A stretch of DNA of 64,000 nucleotides from contig NZ_CP007202.1 in the NCBI RefSeq assembly GCF_000941055.1, positions 1,918,001 through 1,982,000 of the forward strand, written 5' to 3'. Below the pieces are notes generated by a model, which made no database searches, was not told the origin of the DNA, and worked only from the letters and a program-made list of their open reading frames with translations. Position 1 is the stretch's first letter. The number at the start of each line of letters is the position of its first letter. The stretch comes from Siansivirga zeaxanthinifaciens CC-SAMT-1 (GTDB lineage Bacteria > Bacteroidota > Bacteroidia > Flavobacteriales > Flavobacteriaceae). The translations under genes were made by a program, and so were the position numbers. Of this stretch, positions 9,780-18,586 are shown one piece after another.

Positions 9780-10664
9780 ATGAAATTATTTAAAATCTTA
9801 CTATTTGCTTTATGTTTAATACTAAATTACTCATGTAAATTAAAGCACATAGAAGAAAAACCAGATAGCTATTTTTTTAAAAAGAACAATCTCATTCCGT
9901 GGTCTATTGTTGGTTTCGATGTAAAAGAACGCACACCCAAAGAGCGTATTGAAATGTTAAAACGTTTGGGTTTTAACCGCTATGCTTATGGCAACCGACC
10001 TAAACATATACCAACCATGGAAGAAGAGTGGGAACTGGCAAAGGCTAACCATATTAAAATTGATGCTGTTTGGTTGTATATTAATTTAAGAAAAGACCAA
10101 CCAAATAACCTAAAAGCAGATAGTGAAGCTGTTTTTGAAAATTTAAAAAAAGTAGGTTTGCAAACTCAAATTTGGATTGGCTTTGAACCCACATATTTTG
10201 AAAATTTATCTGAAGAAGCTTCGCTAGAACAAGCCGTGGCTATGGTTTCGTATTTATCGAAAAGAGCTTATGCATTAGGTTGTAAAATAGCACTGTATAA
10301 TCATGGTGGTTGGTTTGGAAAGCCAGAAAATCAATTAAAAATAATAAAAGCACTTCCTAACGAAAATTTAGGTGTTGTTTTTAATTTTCATCATGCGCAT
10401 GATGAGTTAGGTGCGTATTCAAAAGACATACAAATGCTCCTGCCATATTTGTGGTGTGTAAATTTAAATGGAATAAAAGCTAATGGTCCAAAAATTATCT
10501 CTATTGGAAAAGGTGATTTAGAAAAAGAGATGATTGAGCAGTTATTAGATTTAAATTATAAAGGCCCTTTTGGTATTCTTGGACACGTTAAAGGAGGCGA
10601 TCCAGAACTTATTTTACAAGAAAATTTTGTAGGTCTTCAAAGCTTGTTTCCTCATAAAAACTGA
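9780..10664 (+). CDS. TIM-barrel sugar phosphate isomerase/epimerase-like lipoprotein
   Basis: A 294-residue protein with a lipoprotein signal (lipid Cys20, YSCK) and a xylose-isomerase-like TIM-barrel pattern. Its segments are RLGFNRYAY, KIALYNHGGWFG and VVFNFHHAHDE, and the late GPFGILGHV strand. The His and Glu residues in these segments are where such enzymes bind their metal. An exported lipid-anchored isomerase-like protein is less common than the cytoplasmic form. In polysaccharide loci such proteins are usually annotated only as sugar phosphate isomerase/epimerase, and the real reaction is not known. It is 16 bp downstream of the modular T9SS protein and probably co-transcribed. An inverted repeat overlaps its stop codon. 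Confidence 0.8.
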   Translation: MKLFKILLFALCLILNYSCKLKHIEEKPDSYFFKKNNLIPWSIVGFDVKERTPKERIEMLKRLGFNRYAYGNRPKHIPTMEEEWELAKANHIKIDAVWLYINLRKDQPNNLKADSEAVFENLKKVGLQTQIWIGFEPTYFENLSEEASLEQAVAMVSYLSKRAYALGCKIALYNHGGWFGKPENQLKIIKALPNENLGVVFNFHHAHDELGAYSKDIQMLLPYLWCVNLNGIKANGPKIISIGKGDLEKEMIEQLLDLNYKGPFGILGHVKGGDPELILQENFVGLQSLFPHKN

Positions 10665-10686
10665 ATTAAATAAAATTATTTAATTC
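10663..10686. repeat. Perfect AT-rich inverted repeat after the isomerase-like gene
   Basis: An 11-bp arm (GAATTAAATAA) is followed by 2 bases and its exact complement, overlapping the stop codon of the preceding gene. A second weaker stem (ACGATT/AATCGT) follows at about 10694-10719. Together they may act as a terminator or RNA-stabilising hairpin, but there is no GC-rich stem. Confidence 0.4.
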
Positions 10687-10849
10687 ATATTAATACGATT
10701 GAAGTTTTAATTTTAATCGTTGTTTTTCCTTTTAAAATAGGGGTTTTTCACAATAATTATACTTTATCCGACAATTATCAAACCCTTAAATTGAGACTTT
10801 TAATGACCTTTACATTATTAAAACCAACACCAAATAAACTAATTTTAAT

Positions 10850-12574
10850 ATGAGACATAGAATTTTTTATTCAATCATTTTTTTTGCTGCTTTAGTTATC
10901 ACAGCTTGTCAAAAAGATGATAACGATACATCTGGAATAGGTAAAGTAAGTTTTGCCTTAGATAAATTGGTTGAAGTTGAAAATGCCACATTACCACTAG
11001 GTATTAATATAGGTATAGATAGTTTCAATCATGCTGGCGGAACTGTTGATATAGAAATATCTGGGGCAACTTATGGAACAGATTATACAACTAGTACTGG
11101 ATCGGCTTCATTTACTATAGAAGTTGGTGCGCAAAATTTAGTATCTTCTTTCTCGATATCACCAGTAGATGATGAAATTATTGAATCGAATAAAGTTTTA
11201 ACCATTACCTTAACAAACGCATCAGGTAATTTAGAACTAGGAGATAAAACAACTTTAACGTTAACCTTGTTAGATAACGACGATCCGTTAATTGCTCTGG
11301 TAGGTTTCGAAAAAGCAACCGAAACCATAGACGAAAATGCAACTACTGCTACAACCATTACCATTCCTTTCGATCAAGAATCTACAGATGGTGGTATTAT
11401 TAGCATTAGCTCAACGGGTGATGCTGTTTTTGGAACCGATTATACAATTACAGGACAAACTGCTGCTAATTTCGATTTAACTGTACCTGCTGGTGCAAGT
11501 TCAATTAGTTTCGATATACAAGCTGTAGATAATACTGTTTTTGAAGCCGATAAATTAGTGACTTTTTCAATAGCCGGTGTTACAGGAGGGTTGTCTTTAG
11601 GTGTTATAACAGAGACTGTTGTAACTATAACTAACGACGATCTTCCTCCAAACCCTGTCGTAGAATTCGCCTCTGCAACATCTTCTTTTAGCGAAGGAGA
11701 TGGTGCGGTAACACTAAATTTAACTTTTACTAGCCCAACTACCGAAGCGGCCACGATTAGTGTTTCAGCATCTGGTGATGCCACTATTGGATCTGATTAT
11801 ACCTTTAATGGTAATGCAGTATCTCCATATATTGTAAATGTGCCAGCAGGTGTGTCTTCAATAACATTACCAATTAATATTATTGATGATACCGATATTG
11901 AATCTGATGAAACAATTGTTTTAGATTTAGCTGCAACAACAGGCGGTTTAGATTTAGGTGTTAATATTTTACAACATACCGTTACAATTGTAGAAAACGA
12001 TTTTAGTGCGCCATTTAATTATTCCGAAACATTTGAAACCATTACAAATATTGACGATGCTGGTTTTCAAACGGTTTTAGTAACTCAAGACCTCCCGGCA
12101 GGCAACGTAACAAAACATAATAATAAGGCTGCAACCTATGCAGATGTAAATGATGTTTCTGCGACTTCAGATAATGGAATGCAAATCTTTTATAATACGT
12201 CTTCAGATGGAGAAGGTATTATAGATAATATGGTTATAACTCCTGTGCTTGAAGCCACAGGTAGTATCGATGTGTCTTTTGATGTGTCTTATGTAACCGG
12301 TTTAGCCAAAAATACTGCCGAAGTAACCCTTTATTGGTCAGATACCTACACTGGTTCTGGTAGTTTTGTAGCATCAGAATGGAATGCTTTGGAAAATATT
12401 ACTGCAAGTTCTTTAGACACAGAGGGTGTTTCGCGTACAGGGTGGTCTCGTAGAGCACACAATATCACTACAACGGCTAATTTTTATTTAGCTATTCGCA
12501 TCAAGCAAACAATGAATGCTACAAATAATGTAGTACAATGGCGTTTTGATAATATTAAGGCGTCTAAACAATAA
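10850..12574 (+). CDS. Surface lipoprotein with Calx-beta-like repeats and a C-terminal jelly-roll domain
   Basis: A 574-residue lipoprotein (lipid Cys20, ITACQ). Residues ~30-385 contain three successive ~115-residue beta-sandwich repeats of the Calx-beta type. Each has a pattern like ASGDATIGSDY and ends in TITNDD or TIVENDF. Residues ~392-574 form a jelly-roll-like domain, probably of the choice-of-anchor or carbohydrate-binding kind. No catalytic motif is visible. Its place between CAZyme genes suggests a substrate-binding surface protein comparable to SusE/SusF or SGBPs, but no SusD-type domain is present. A 185-bp untranslated gap before it may hold a promoter. Confidence 0.78.
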   Translation: MRHRIFYSIIFFAALVITACQKDDNDTSGIGKVSFALDKLVEVENATLPLGINIGIDSFNHAGGTVDIEISGATYGTDYTTSTGSASFTIEVGAQNLVSSFSISPVDDEIIESNKVLTITLTNASGNLELGDKTTLTLTLLDNDDPLIALVGFEKATETIDENATTATTITIPFDQESTDGGIISISSTGDAVFGTDYTITGQTAANFDLTVPAGASSISFDIQAVDNTVFEADKLVTFSIAGVTGGLSLGVITETVVTITNDDLPPNPVVEFASATSSFSEGDGAVTLNLTFTSPTTEAATISVSASGDATIGSDYTFNGNAVSPYIVNVPAGVSSITLPINIIDDTDIESDETIVLDLAATTGGLDLGVNILQHTVTIVENDFSAPFNYSETFETITNIDDAGFQTVLVTQDLPAGNVTKHNNKAATYADVNDVSATSDNGMQIFYNTSSDGEGIIDNMVITPVLEATGSIDVSFDVSYVTGLAKNTAEVTLYWSDTYTGSGSFVASEWNALENITASSLDTEGVSRTGWSRRAHNITTTANFYLAIRIKQTMNATNNVVQWRFDNIKASKQ

Positions 12575-12591
12575 AATTAAAAATTTATAAA

Positions 12592-12936
12592 ATGAAAAAA
12601 TTAATAATAACAACCATACTTTTTTTAAGCATTGTAATTTCAGGATTTGCACAATCCGATAAAATGAAAGAATCTGCCAAAGAGAAAGTAGAAACATTAA
12701 ACAAAGAAATTTTAGACGGTAATAAAACTTTAGGTCTAACCGATGCGCAAAAAATTAAGATTTATAATATTCATATTGAGCGCATGAAAGAAATTAGAAA
12801 AGCAAACAAAGAGGGTGCCGATAATGACGAAAAGAAGGAAATAAATAAAAAATATTTTCAAAAAATATATAAAGATATTTTAACAAAAGAGCAATTGAAA
12901 GCTCGTAAAAAAGGAAAAGATAACGAGGAGGACTAA
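12592..12936 (+). CDS. Small secreted helical protein, Spy/CpxP-like in composition
   Basis: A 114-residue protein with a signal peptide (cleavage after GFAQ, ~residue 21) followed by a highly charged, Lys/Glu-rich helical region. The pattern LGLTDAQKIKIYNIH and a later LTKEQLKA resembles small periplasmic LTxxQ-type proteins. The function is unknown; a periplasmic chaperone-like role is only a suggestion. It sits 17 bp after the Calx-beta lipoprotein and 11 bp before the GH5 gene, so it belongs to the same transcript. Confidence 0.75.
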   Translation: MKKLIITTILFLSIVISGFAQSDKMKESAKEKVETLNKEILDGNKTLGLTDAQKIKIYNIHIERMKEIRKANKEGADNDEKKEINKKYFQKIYKDILTKEQLKARKKGKDNEED

Positions 12937-12947
12937 TTAATAGCAAA

Positions 12948-14852
12948 ATGAAACACACAACATTTTCTGTATTTATTAGTTTAGCATGCTTTGTTATGTA
13001 TACTGCTATAGCTCAGATTTCGCCACAAGATATGGTGAATAAAATGGGACGCGGTATTAATATGGGAAATGTTATGAGTGCTCCCGTGGAGGGAAATTGG
13101 GCGCCTGCATTTACTGAAAGCTATTTTCAAGATATTGCATTAGCTGGATTTAAAACAGTACGAATTCCTATCGATTTTTTCGGAAATCGCACATCTGGCG
13201 ACACCTCCATATACTCAAAAAACGAAGGCTCTTTTGCTTCTTACACTGGTACAGCAGCAGATTATGTAGTGAGTTCTGCTTATTTAGATCGTGTTGAACA
13301 AGTCATTAACTGGGGTTTAAACCAAAATTTAGTGGTTATTCTCGATTTTCATGGTAGTACGTTAAAAAATGAATTCATTGAGACTTTTAATCTGTCTAAA
13401 GCGCCAGATTTATATACGTATCCGAATTCGGCTAAAAGAGCAGCCGACAACGAAAAATTCAGAGCGATCTGGACACAAATTGCTAACAGATTTAAAGACT
13501 ATACCTACGATTTAGTATTTGAAGTCATTAATGAACCTTTTTTTAATATTACCGATATTGAAATGGATGTAATTAATACCGACATTATAAATATTATTAG
13601 AAATACCGGAAGTAATAATAATGATAGAAACATCATTATTACAGGTGGTAGTAAAAATTCTTTTGAAGCGCCGCTACAAATTGGTAACAGTGTGTTGAGT
13701 TTAGATGATAACTTAATAGCAACATTTCATTACTATTGGCCTCGTGCATTTACTGCTTCGGCAAGTCAGCAACACAGCGATTACGATTGGGGCGATGCCA
13801 CCGATAAAGCAGAAATAGACACGAATTTTGGAGCCGTTAAAACCTGGTCACAAAACAATAATATACCTGTTTTAGTTGGTGAGTTTGGTGCAGATAACGA
13901 AGGAGGTTATAATTATAGTACTAAAACCTATGGCGCTTATGGCGGTCCAGAGCAAGCTTCAAGAGTTGAATATCACAGATATCTTGCCGAAAAATCCATT
14001 GCTTTAGGCTTCTCTTTTACTGCCTGGGATGCTGGAGATGAAGCGGGTAAAACTATTTATAAAGTAACCGACAGAACTTGGGTTGAAGATGTTAAAAATG
14101 CGCTATTGGGTATTTCTGGTAATTGTACAAGCTCTGGTATTATAGAAAATGCCGATATTGAATGTGGTTATAATAATTCTTGGGCATTAATAGTTCAAGG
14201 AACTTCTGCTGCAACTTATAGTAACGCCAATAGTTTAAATAGTCGAAACAATACGACATCTATGGAGGTTAATGTAACCGCTGCTGGTGCAAATAACAGT
14301 GTCATTATAGAAAATACCGAGGTTGTTGATGCTACACTATCTGGTAATTCTTATACCTTTTCTGGGTTTGCTAAAGCTTCGGGTACAAATCAATCCATGC
14401 GGATTAGACTTCGTGTGGAAGATAATTTAGGTAATGTTACCTATCCTGGAAAAAATATTACGTTAAGTAATTTAAATTATACGCCATGGACTTTTGATTA
14501 TACTGTCCCAGCTAATACAGCTTCCTTAAAATTTCAAGTTTTGTGCGGTGGCGCAACGGGAAGTTATTATTTAGACGATTTTAATGTTCAGGAAAAAACA
14601 TTATCGTTGCGTAGCAAGAAACAAAACCATATTACTCTGTTTCCTAATCCAGCCATGGATGTGGTCAATATTAATTCTAAAGAAAAAATAAACAATATAG
14701 CCTTATTTGATTACCAAGGCAAACAAGTAAGGACTTATAAACCAGAACTTAAACAATTAAATTTACAATATATAACGCCTGGTCTGTATATTTTAAGACT
14801 TAACCTAAATGATAACACTTTGATAAGCAAGAAATTATCGATAAATTTATAA
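12948..14852 (+). CDS. GH5 family endoglucanase-type glycoside hydrolase with CBM and T9SS sorting domain
   Basis: A 634-residue secreted enzyme with a signal peptide (cleavage near Ala22). Residues ~25-390 form a GH5 retaining TIM barrel. The acid/base is Glu196 in FEVINEP and the nucleophile is Glu312 in LVGEFG. GRGINMGN near the N-terminus, DFHG and HYYWPRAF are also GH5 features. Residues ~395-550 form a jelly-roll carbohydrate-binding module (CBM4/9-like by pattern). Residues ~565-634 are a T9SS type A sorting domain starting LFPNPAM. GH5 includes cellulases, mannanases and xylanases, so the specificity is undetermined. A T9SS-exported protein follows 22 bp downstream. Confidence 0.9.
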   Translation: MKHTTFSVFISLACFVMYTAIAQISPQDMVNKMGRGINMGNVMSAPVEGNWAPAFTESYFQDIALAGFKTVRIPIDFFGNRTSGDTSIYSKNEGSFASYTGTAADYVVSSAYLDRVEQVINWGLNQNLVVILDFHGSTLKNEFIETFNLSKAPDLYTYPNSAKRAADNEKFRAIWTQIANRFKDYTYDLVFEVINEPFFNITDIEMDVINTDIINIIRNTGSNNNDRNIIITGGSKNSFEAPLQIGNSVLSLDDNLIATFHYYWPRAFTASASQQHSDYDWGDATDKAEIDTNFGAVKTWSQNNNIPVLVGEFGADNEGGYNYSTKTYGAYGGPEQASRVEYHRYLAEKSIALGFSFTAWDAGDEAGKTIYKVTDRTWVEDVKNALLGISGNCTSSGIIENADIECGYNNSWALIVQGTSAATYSNANSLNSRNNTTSMEVNVTAAGANNSVIIENTEVVDATLSGNSYTFSGFAKASGTNQSMRIRLRVEDNLGNVTYPGKNITLSNLNYTPWTFDYTVPANTASLKFQVLCGGATGSYYLDDFNVQEKTLSLRSKKQNHITLFPNPAMDVVNINSKEKINNIALFDYQGKQVRTYKPELKQLNLQYITPGLYILRLNLNDNTLISKKLSINL

Positions 14853-14874
14853 ACCAATTTAAAACTAGAACATT

Positions 14875-16105
14875 ATGAGAAAATTTTACACTTTATTCTT
14901 ATTAGCGGTATTACCTATTTTAGGTTTTTCGCAAACATTTGATTTTACAAATGCCGATGGTGGTTGGACAGGAGTACAAAGTTCCTTAACACTAAATCCA
15001 ACAAGTATAACATTAGATTTTGTAACAAATCAAGCTCCTAAATTAAGACACGCAACTGCAGGTGTTACAAATCCAGTTACTAATGGCGTTATTGCTATTA
15101 CTTTAAAAAATAATTCCTCTGTAAATGAGATTAGATTTGTATATGAAAAACTTGCAACTGGAAGTGGCACGGCAGGTGTAGTTATACCTATTACTCCAAA
15201 TACCAATTACTATAAAACCTATGTTATAGATTTATCTGGCGACGCAGAATGGGATAATAATGCCGCTGGTGGTACTCAAAATGCTTTAGATTTTGCTTTT
15301 AGAGAGCCAGGTGGTGCAAATGGTAATGTAAATGTTGATTCTGATGGTTCAATTGAAATTGACAAAGTTGAATTTATACCAAACAGACCAGAAAAAACCG
15401 TGTACACGTTTGATAACGATGGCGATCCAGAAGGTTGGTCCGATTTAGTTGATGCTACAACATCTGTTTCTGGAGGTTCTTTAATAGTTACTCCTACAGC
15501 TGGGGCTATAGGTAAAGTTACAAACTCAACGTTTTCGGTAAATGCAACTAATAATGCTTACATGCATATCGTTTACAAAAACTTGTCACCAACTAATAAT
15601 CAATTAAGAATTCAATTCAGATCTACATTCGATAATTACACTTCATTTAATGGAGCCACCATTACCATTAGCCAAAGTATGGCTGGTTTTGAAACGTTGG
15701 ATATTGATTTGCAAACACTAAAGCCAACTGAATGGACTGGAAATGCACAAGATTTACAAGTTGCTTTAAGAAATTCAGCTAATGCTGGTAATGTTGCGAA
15801 TGCAGATGGTAATTTAGAAATTTCTCAAATTGTTTTTGACAACAACATTACTTTAAGCACAAATAGACAAGAGTTAAATGCATCTAATTTTTCATTCTAC
15901 CCAAATCCAGCAAATAATGTAGTATATTTTAAAGGAAATAGTCAAATTACAAAAGCGGCTATTTACGATATTACTGGAAAACAAGTTTTTGAAACTTCAA
16001 GAATCTCAAATAACTCTTTAGATATTAGTAAATTAAAATCTGGATTATACCTTTTAAGTGTAACAGATAAAAATGATATCTACTAAAAAACTATTAAAAA
16101 AGTAA
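14875..16105 (+). CDS. T9SS-targeted protein with two related beta-sandwich domains; C-terminal tail frameshifted
   Basis: A signal peptide (cleavage after LGFSQ) is followed by two similar ~150-residue beta-rich domains. They start at about residues 21 (FDFTNADGGW) and 175 (YTFDNDGDPEGW), so they probably arose by duplication and may bind carbohydrate. From ~residue 335 a T9SS type A sorting domain begins (FYPNPANN). In the main frame the protein ends at TAA 16084-16086 after NDIY (403 residues). Reading +1 from 16082 gives TKKLLKK and then TAA at 16103-16105. That is the basic tail expected at the very end of such sorting domains, so a one- or two-base indel near 16070-16083 has cut off the last residues. 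I list the coordinates to the restored stop. Confidence 0.8.
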
Positions 16106-16136
16106 GATACTTTATGTCTAATTAACTTATAAGAAG

Positions 16137-16167
16137 CGGGCTATTTCGAAATATAGCCCGTTTTTTT
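16137..16167 (+). terminator. Rho-independent terminator closing the polysaccharide cluster
   Basis: The stem CGGGCTAT pairs with ATAGCCCG around a short TTCGAAAT loop and is followed by seven Ts. It lies between the T9SS protein gene and the symporter gene, so the symporter probably has its own promoter or depends on read-through. Confidence 0.85.
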
Positions 16168-16183
16168 ATTTAAAAATTAAATT

Positions 16184-17773
16184 ATGATAGGAATATTGTC
16201 GTTTGTTGGCTTTACATTACTTGTAGCCATTATTTCGTATTTCGCCACAAGAACTACAGATGAAACTAGTAGTGATGGCTATTTTTTAGGAGGCCGAAGT
16301 TTAACAGGTGTTGTTATTGCAGGCTCGTTATTACTTACTAATTTATCTACCGAACAAATTGTGGGGCTAAATGGTTCGGCATATAAAGAGGGGATTTTAG
16401 TTATGGCCTGGGAAACTCTGGCAGCTATTGCCATGGTTGTAACCGCCATATTTTTATTACCACGTTATTTAAAAGGTGGTATTGCTACTATTCCATCATT
16501 CTTACAAAAACGTTATAACAAAACGACTAAAGCCTTAACCTCCGGACTTTTCCTTACGGGATATGTGGTGGTTTTACTTCCTATTGTACTTTATTCTGGT
16601 GCTTTAGCCATAAATGCTATGTTTAATGTTCCAGAATTATTGGGTGTTACAAAAAATGAAGCCTTATGGATTTCTGTTTTTGCTATTGGTATTATAGGTT
16701 CTATCTATGCTATTTTTGGAGGATTAAAAGCGGTTGCAGTTTCAGATACTATTAATGCTATTGGTCTATTAATAGGTGGTTTAATGATTCCATATTTTGG
16801 TTTAAAGGAAATAGGAAATGGTAATATTAGTGAAGGTATTGCTACTTTAATGGCATCAAACCCAGAAAAATTTGATTCTATTGGGGCTCCCGATTCATCG
16901 ATTCCGTTTGCAACTATTTTTACAGGGATGATGCTTGTTCAATTATTTTACTGGGGAACCAATCAAGCGATTATTCAAAGAGCATTGGGTGCTAAAAATT
17001 TAAAAGAAGGTCAAAAAGGCTTGTTATTGGCTTCTTTCATAAAAATATTAGGACCATTAATGGTTGTTTTACCAGGTATTATTGCGTATCATATTTTTCA
17101 AGGAAATTTACAAAATCCAGACGAAGCCTATCCGCAATTAGTTACCAAAGTATTACCATTATCGTTGGTAGGTTTTTTTGCAGCCGTTTTATTTGGAGCT
17201 ATTTTAAGCTCGTTTAATAGTGCGTTAAACAGTTCTGTGACACTTTTTGGAATCGATATTTACAAAGAATTTTTTAATAAAAATGCTTCAGAAAAAGATA
17301 CGGTTAAAGCAGGTAAACGTTTTGGCGTGTTCTTGGCTTTTCTATCTATGTTTGTTGCACCGTTTATAGCAAATGCTCCAGATGGATTGTTTGGTTATTT
17401 ACAACAGGTAAACGGGTGTCATAGTATTCCAATTTTAACTATTATAGTAGTTGGCTACTTAACCAAACGGGTTCCGGCAATTGCAGCTAATATTGCTATT
17501 ATTTCTGGGGCTGTACTATATTTAATTTATTTTATACTAGATAGTTTTGTTTTTAAAGGCGAAAATGTGTTCCCACATTACTTGCACGTAATGGCCATTC
17601 TTTTTGTAGCAAATATTATTATTATGCTTATTATAGGAAAACTAAAACCTCGCGAAACTCCTTTCGAGTTGGAATTTACAAACGAAGTAGATATTACGCC
17701 TTGGCGTTTTTCTAAGATTGTAGGTTTGGTTATTGTTTTTATAGTAATACTTATCTATATACTATTTTCTTGA
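16184..17773 (+). CDS. Sodium:solute symporter (SSS family), probable sugar transporter
   Basis: A 529-residue inner-membrane protein with about 13-14 hydrophobic segments, normal for the SSS/SGLT family. Visible family features are an N-terminal FFLGGRSLTG-like segment (YFLGGRSL), the first-helix LLTNLSTEQIVGLNG region, and LSSFNSALNSS in the segment that contributes to sodium binding. It would couple Na+ entry to uptake of a sugar or similar solute. Its position directly after the polysaccharide cluster suggests import of released monosaccharide or a short oligosaccharide. The substrate cannot be read from the sequence. Confidence 0.9.
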   Translation: MIGILSFVGFTLLVAIISYFATRTTDETSSDGYFLGGRSLTGVVIAGSLLLTNLSTEQIVGLNGSAYKEGILVMAWETLAAIAMVVTAIFLLPRYLKGGIATIPSFLQKRYNKTTKALTSGLFLTGYVVVLLPIVLYSGALAINAMFNVPELLGVTKNEALWISVFAIGIIGSIYAIFGGLKAVAVSDTINAIGLLIGGLMIPYFGLKEIGNGNISEGIATLMASNPEKFDSIGAPDSSIPFATIFTGMMLVQLFYWGTNQAIIQRALGAKNLKEGQKGLLLASFIKILGPLMVVLPGIIAYHIFQGNLQNPDEAYPQLVTKVLPLSLVGFFAAVLFGAILSSFNSALNSSVTLFGIDIYKEFFNKNASEKDTVKAGKRFGVFLAFLSMFVAPFIANAPDGLFGYLQQVNGCHSIPILTIIVVGYLTKRVPAIAANIAIISGAVLYLIYFILDSFVFKGENVFPHYLHVMAILFVANIIIMLIIGKLKPRETPFELEFTNEVDITPWRFSKIVGLVIVFIVILIYILFS

Positions 17774-17805
17774 TAGCAACTTAAAATAGGTTGCATAGCT
17801 TTTTC

Positions 17806-17850
17806 AAAGCATGTCAATATGGATTCATCTGTATTGACATGCTTTTTTTA
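17806..17850 (+). terminator. Rho-independent terminator after the symporter gene
   Basis: AAAGCATGTCAATA (17806-17819) pairs with its complement at 17832-17845, and a run of Ts follows. The 14-bp stem with a 12-base loop sits 32 bp past the symporter stop. Confidence 0.8.
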
Positions 17851-17963
17851 TGTCCTTTTTTTAATAAAAGTGAGCTGTTTTTTTGTCTGGAATTAGAGTA
17901 TGACAAAAATCATAGTTTCAAATATACTTTGTACTGAAATTTGTTATGTAATAAAGAAACAAA

Positions 17964-18548
17964 ATGAGAACGTATAAAACCATATTCTTAAAAAAAGCAA
18001 CTTTAGCCGTATTTATATTATTTATAAACTTTTCGGTTCAGGCGCAAGAGTTCATTTTAAACAATCAAGAGTCTCAATTAAAAATTTATGGGACCTCAAG
18101 CTTACACGATTGGCATGAAGATGCAGAAAAGCAATCGGGTAAAATAAAGTTTGAAAATTTAGAATCGGGTAAAATTGAAACGTTAGCCATCGAAGTTGAT
18201 GCAGAAAGTTTAAAAAGTGGAAAAACCGCCATGGATAAGAACACTTATAAAGCCTTAAAAACTAATGATTTCAAAAAAATAAAATTTCAATTAACCTCGG
18301 TAAAAAGTTTAACAAGCAAAGGTCAAGGCGTTTATGCTGTAAATGCGATGGGAGATTTAACTGTAGCTGGTACTAAAAATAATATTCCTATAGATTTTAA
18401 CTTATCAATTAAAGATGGTAAAGTAACCATAGTGGGAGAAAAGAAAATTAAAATGACCGATTATAAGGTCGATCCTCCAAAAGCATTATTTGGTACCATA
18501 ACAACAGGAGATGACTTAACTATAAAATTTACAACCATATTTAAATAA
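17964..18548 (+). CDS. YceI-family periplasmic protein
   Basis: A 194-residue protein with a signal peptide (cleavage after VQAQ, about residue 27) and a YceI-type lipocalin-like beta barrel. The segment STSSLHDWHEDA is the strand that in this branch replaces the classic DxxHS motif, and the late GTITTGDDLTIKF matches the family end. YceI proteins bind isoprenoid or other lipid-like ligands; a precise role is not known. It is followed after 38 bp by an outer-membrane barrel-like gene, and a second YceI gene lies beyond that. The 190-bp upstream gap contains the symporter terminator. Confidence 0.85.
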   Translation: MRTYKTIFLKKATLAVFILFINFSVQAQEFILNNQESQLKIYGTSSLHDWHEDAEKQSGKIKFENLESGKIETLAIEVDAESLKSGKTAMDKNTYKALKTNDFKKIKFQLTSVKSLTSKGQGVYAVNAMGDLTVAGTKNNIPIDFNLSIKDGKVTIVGEKKIKMTDYKVDPPKALFGTITTGDDLTIKFTTIFK

Positions 18549-18586
18549 AATTAAACTTAACAACAACCAAATTAAAAATAGAAATT

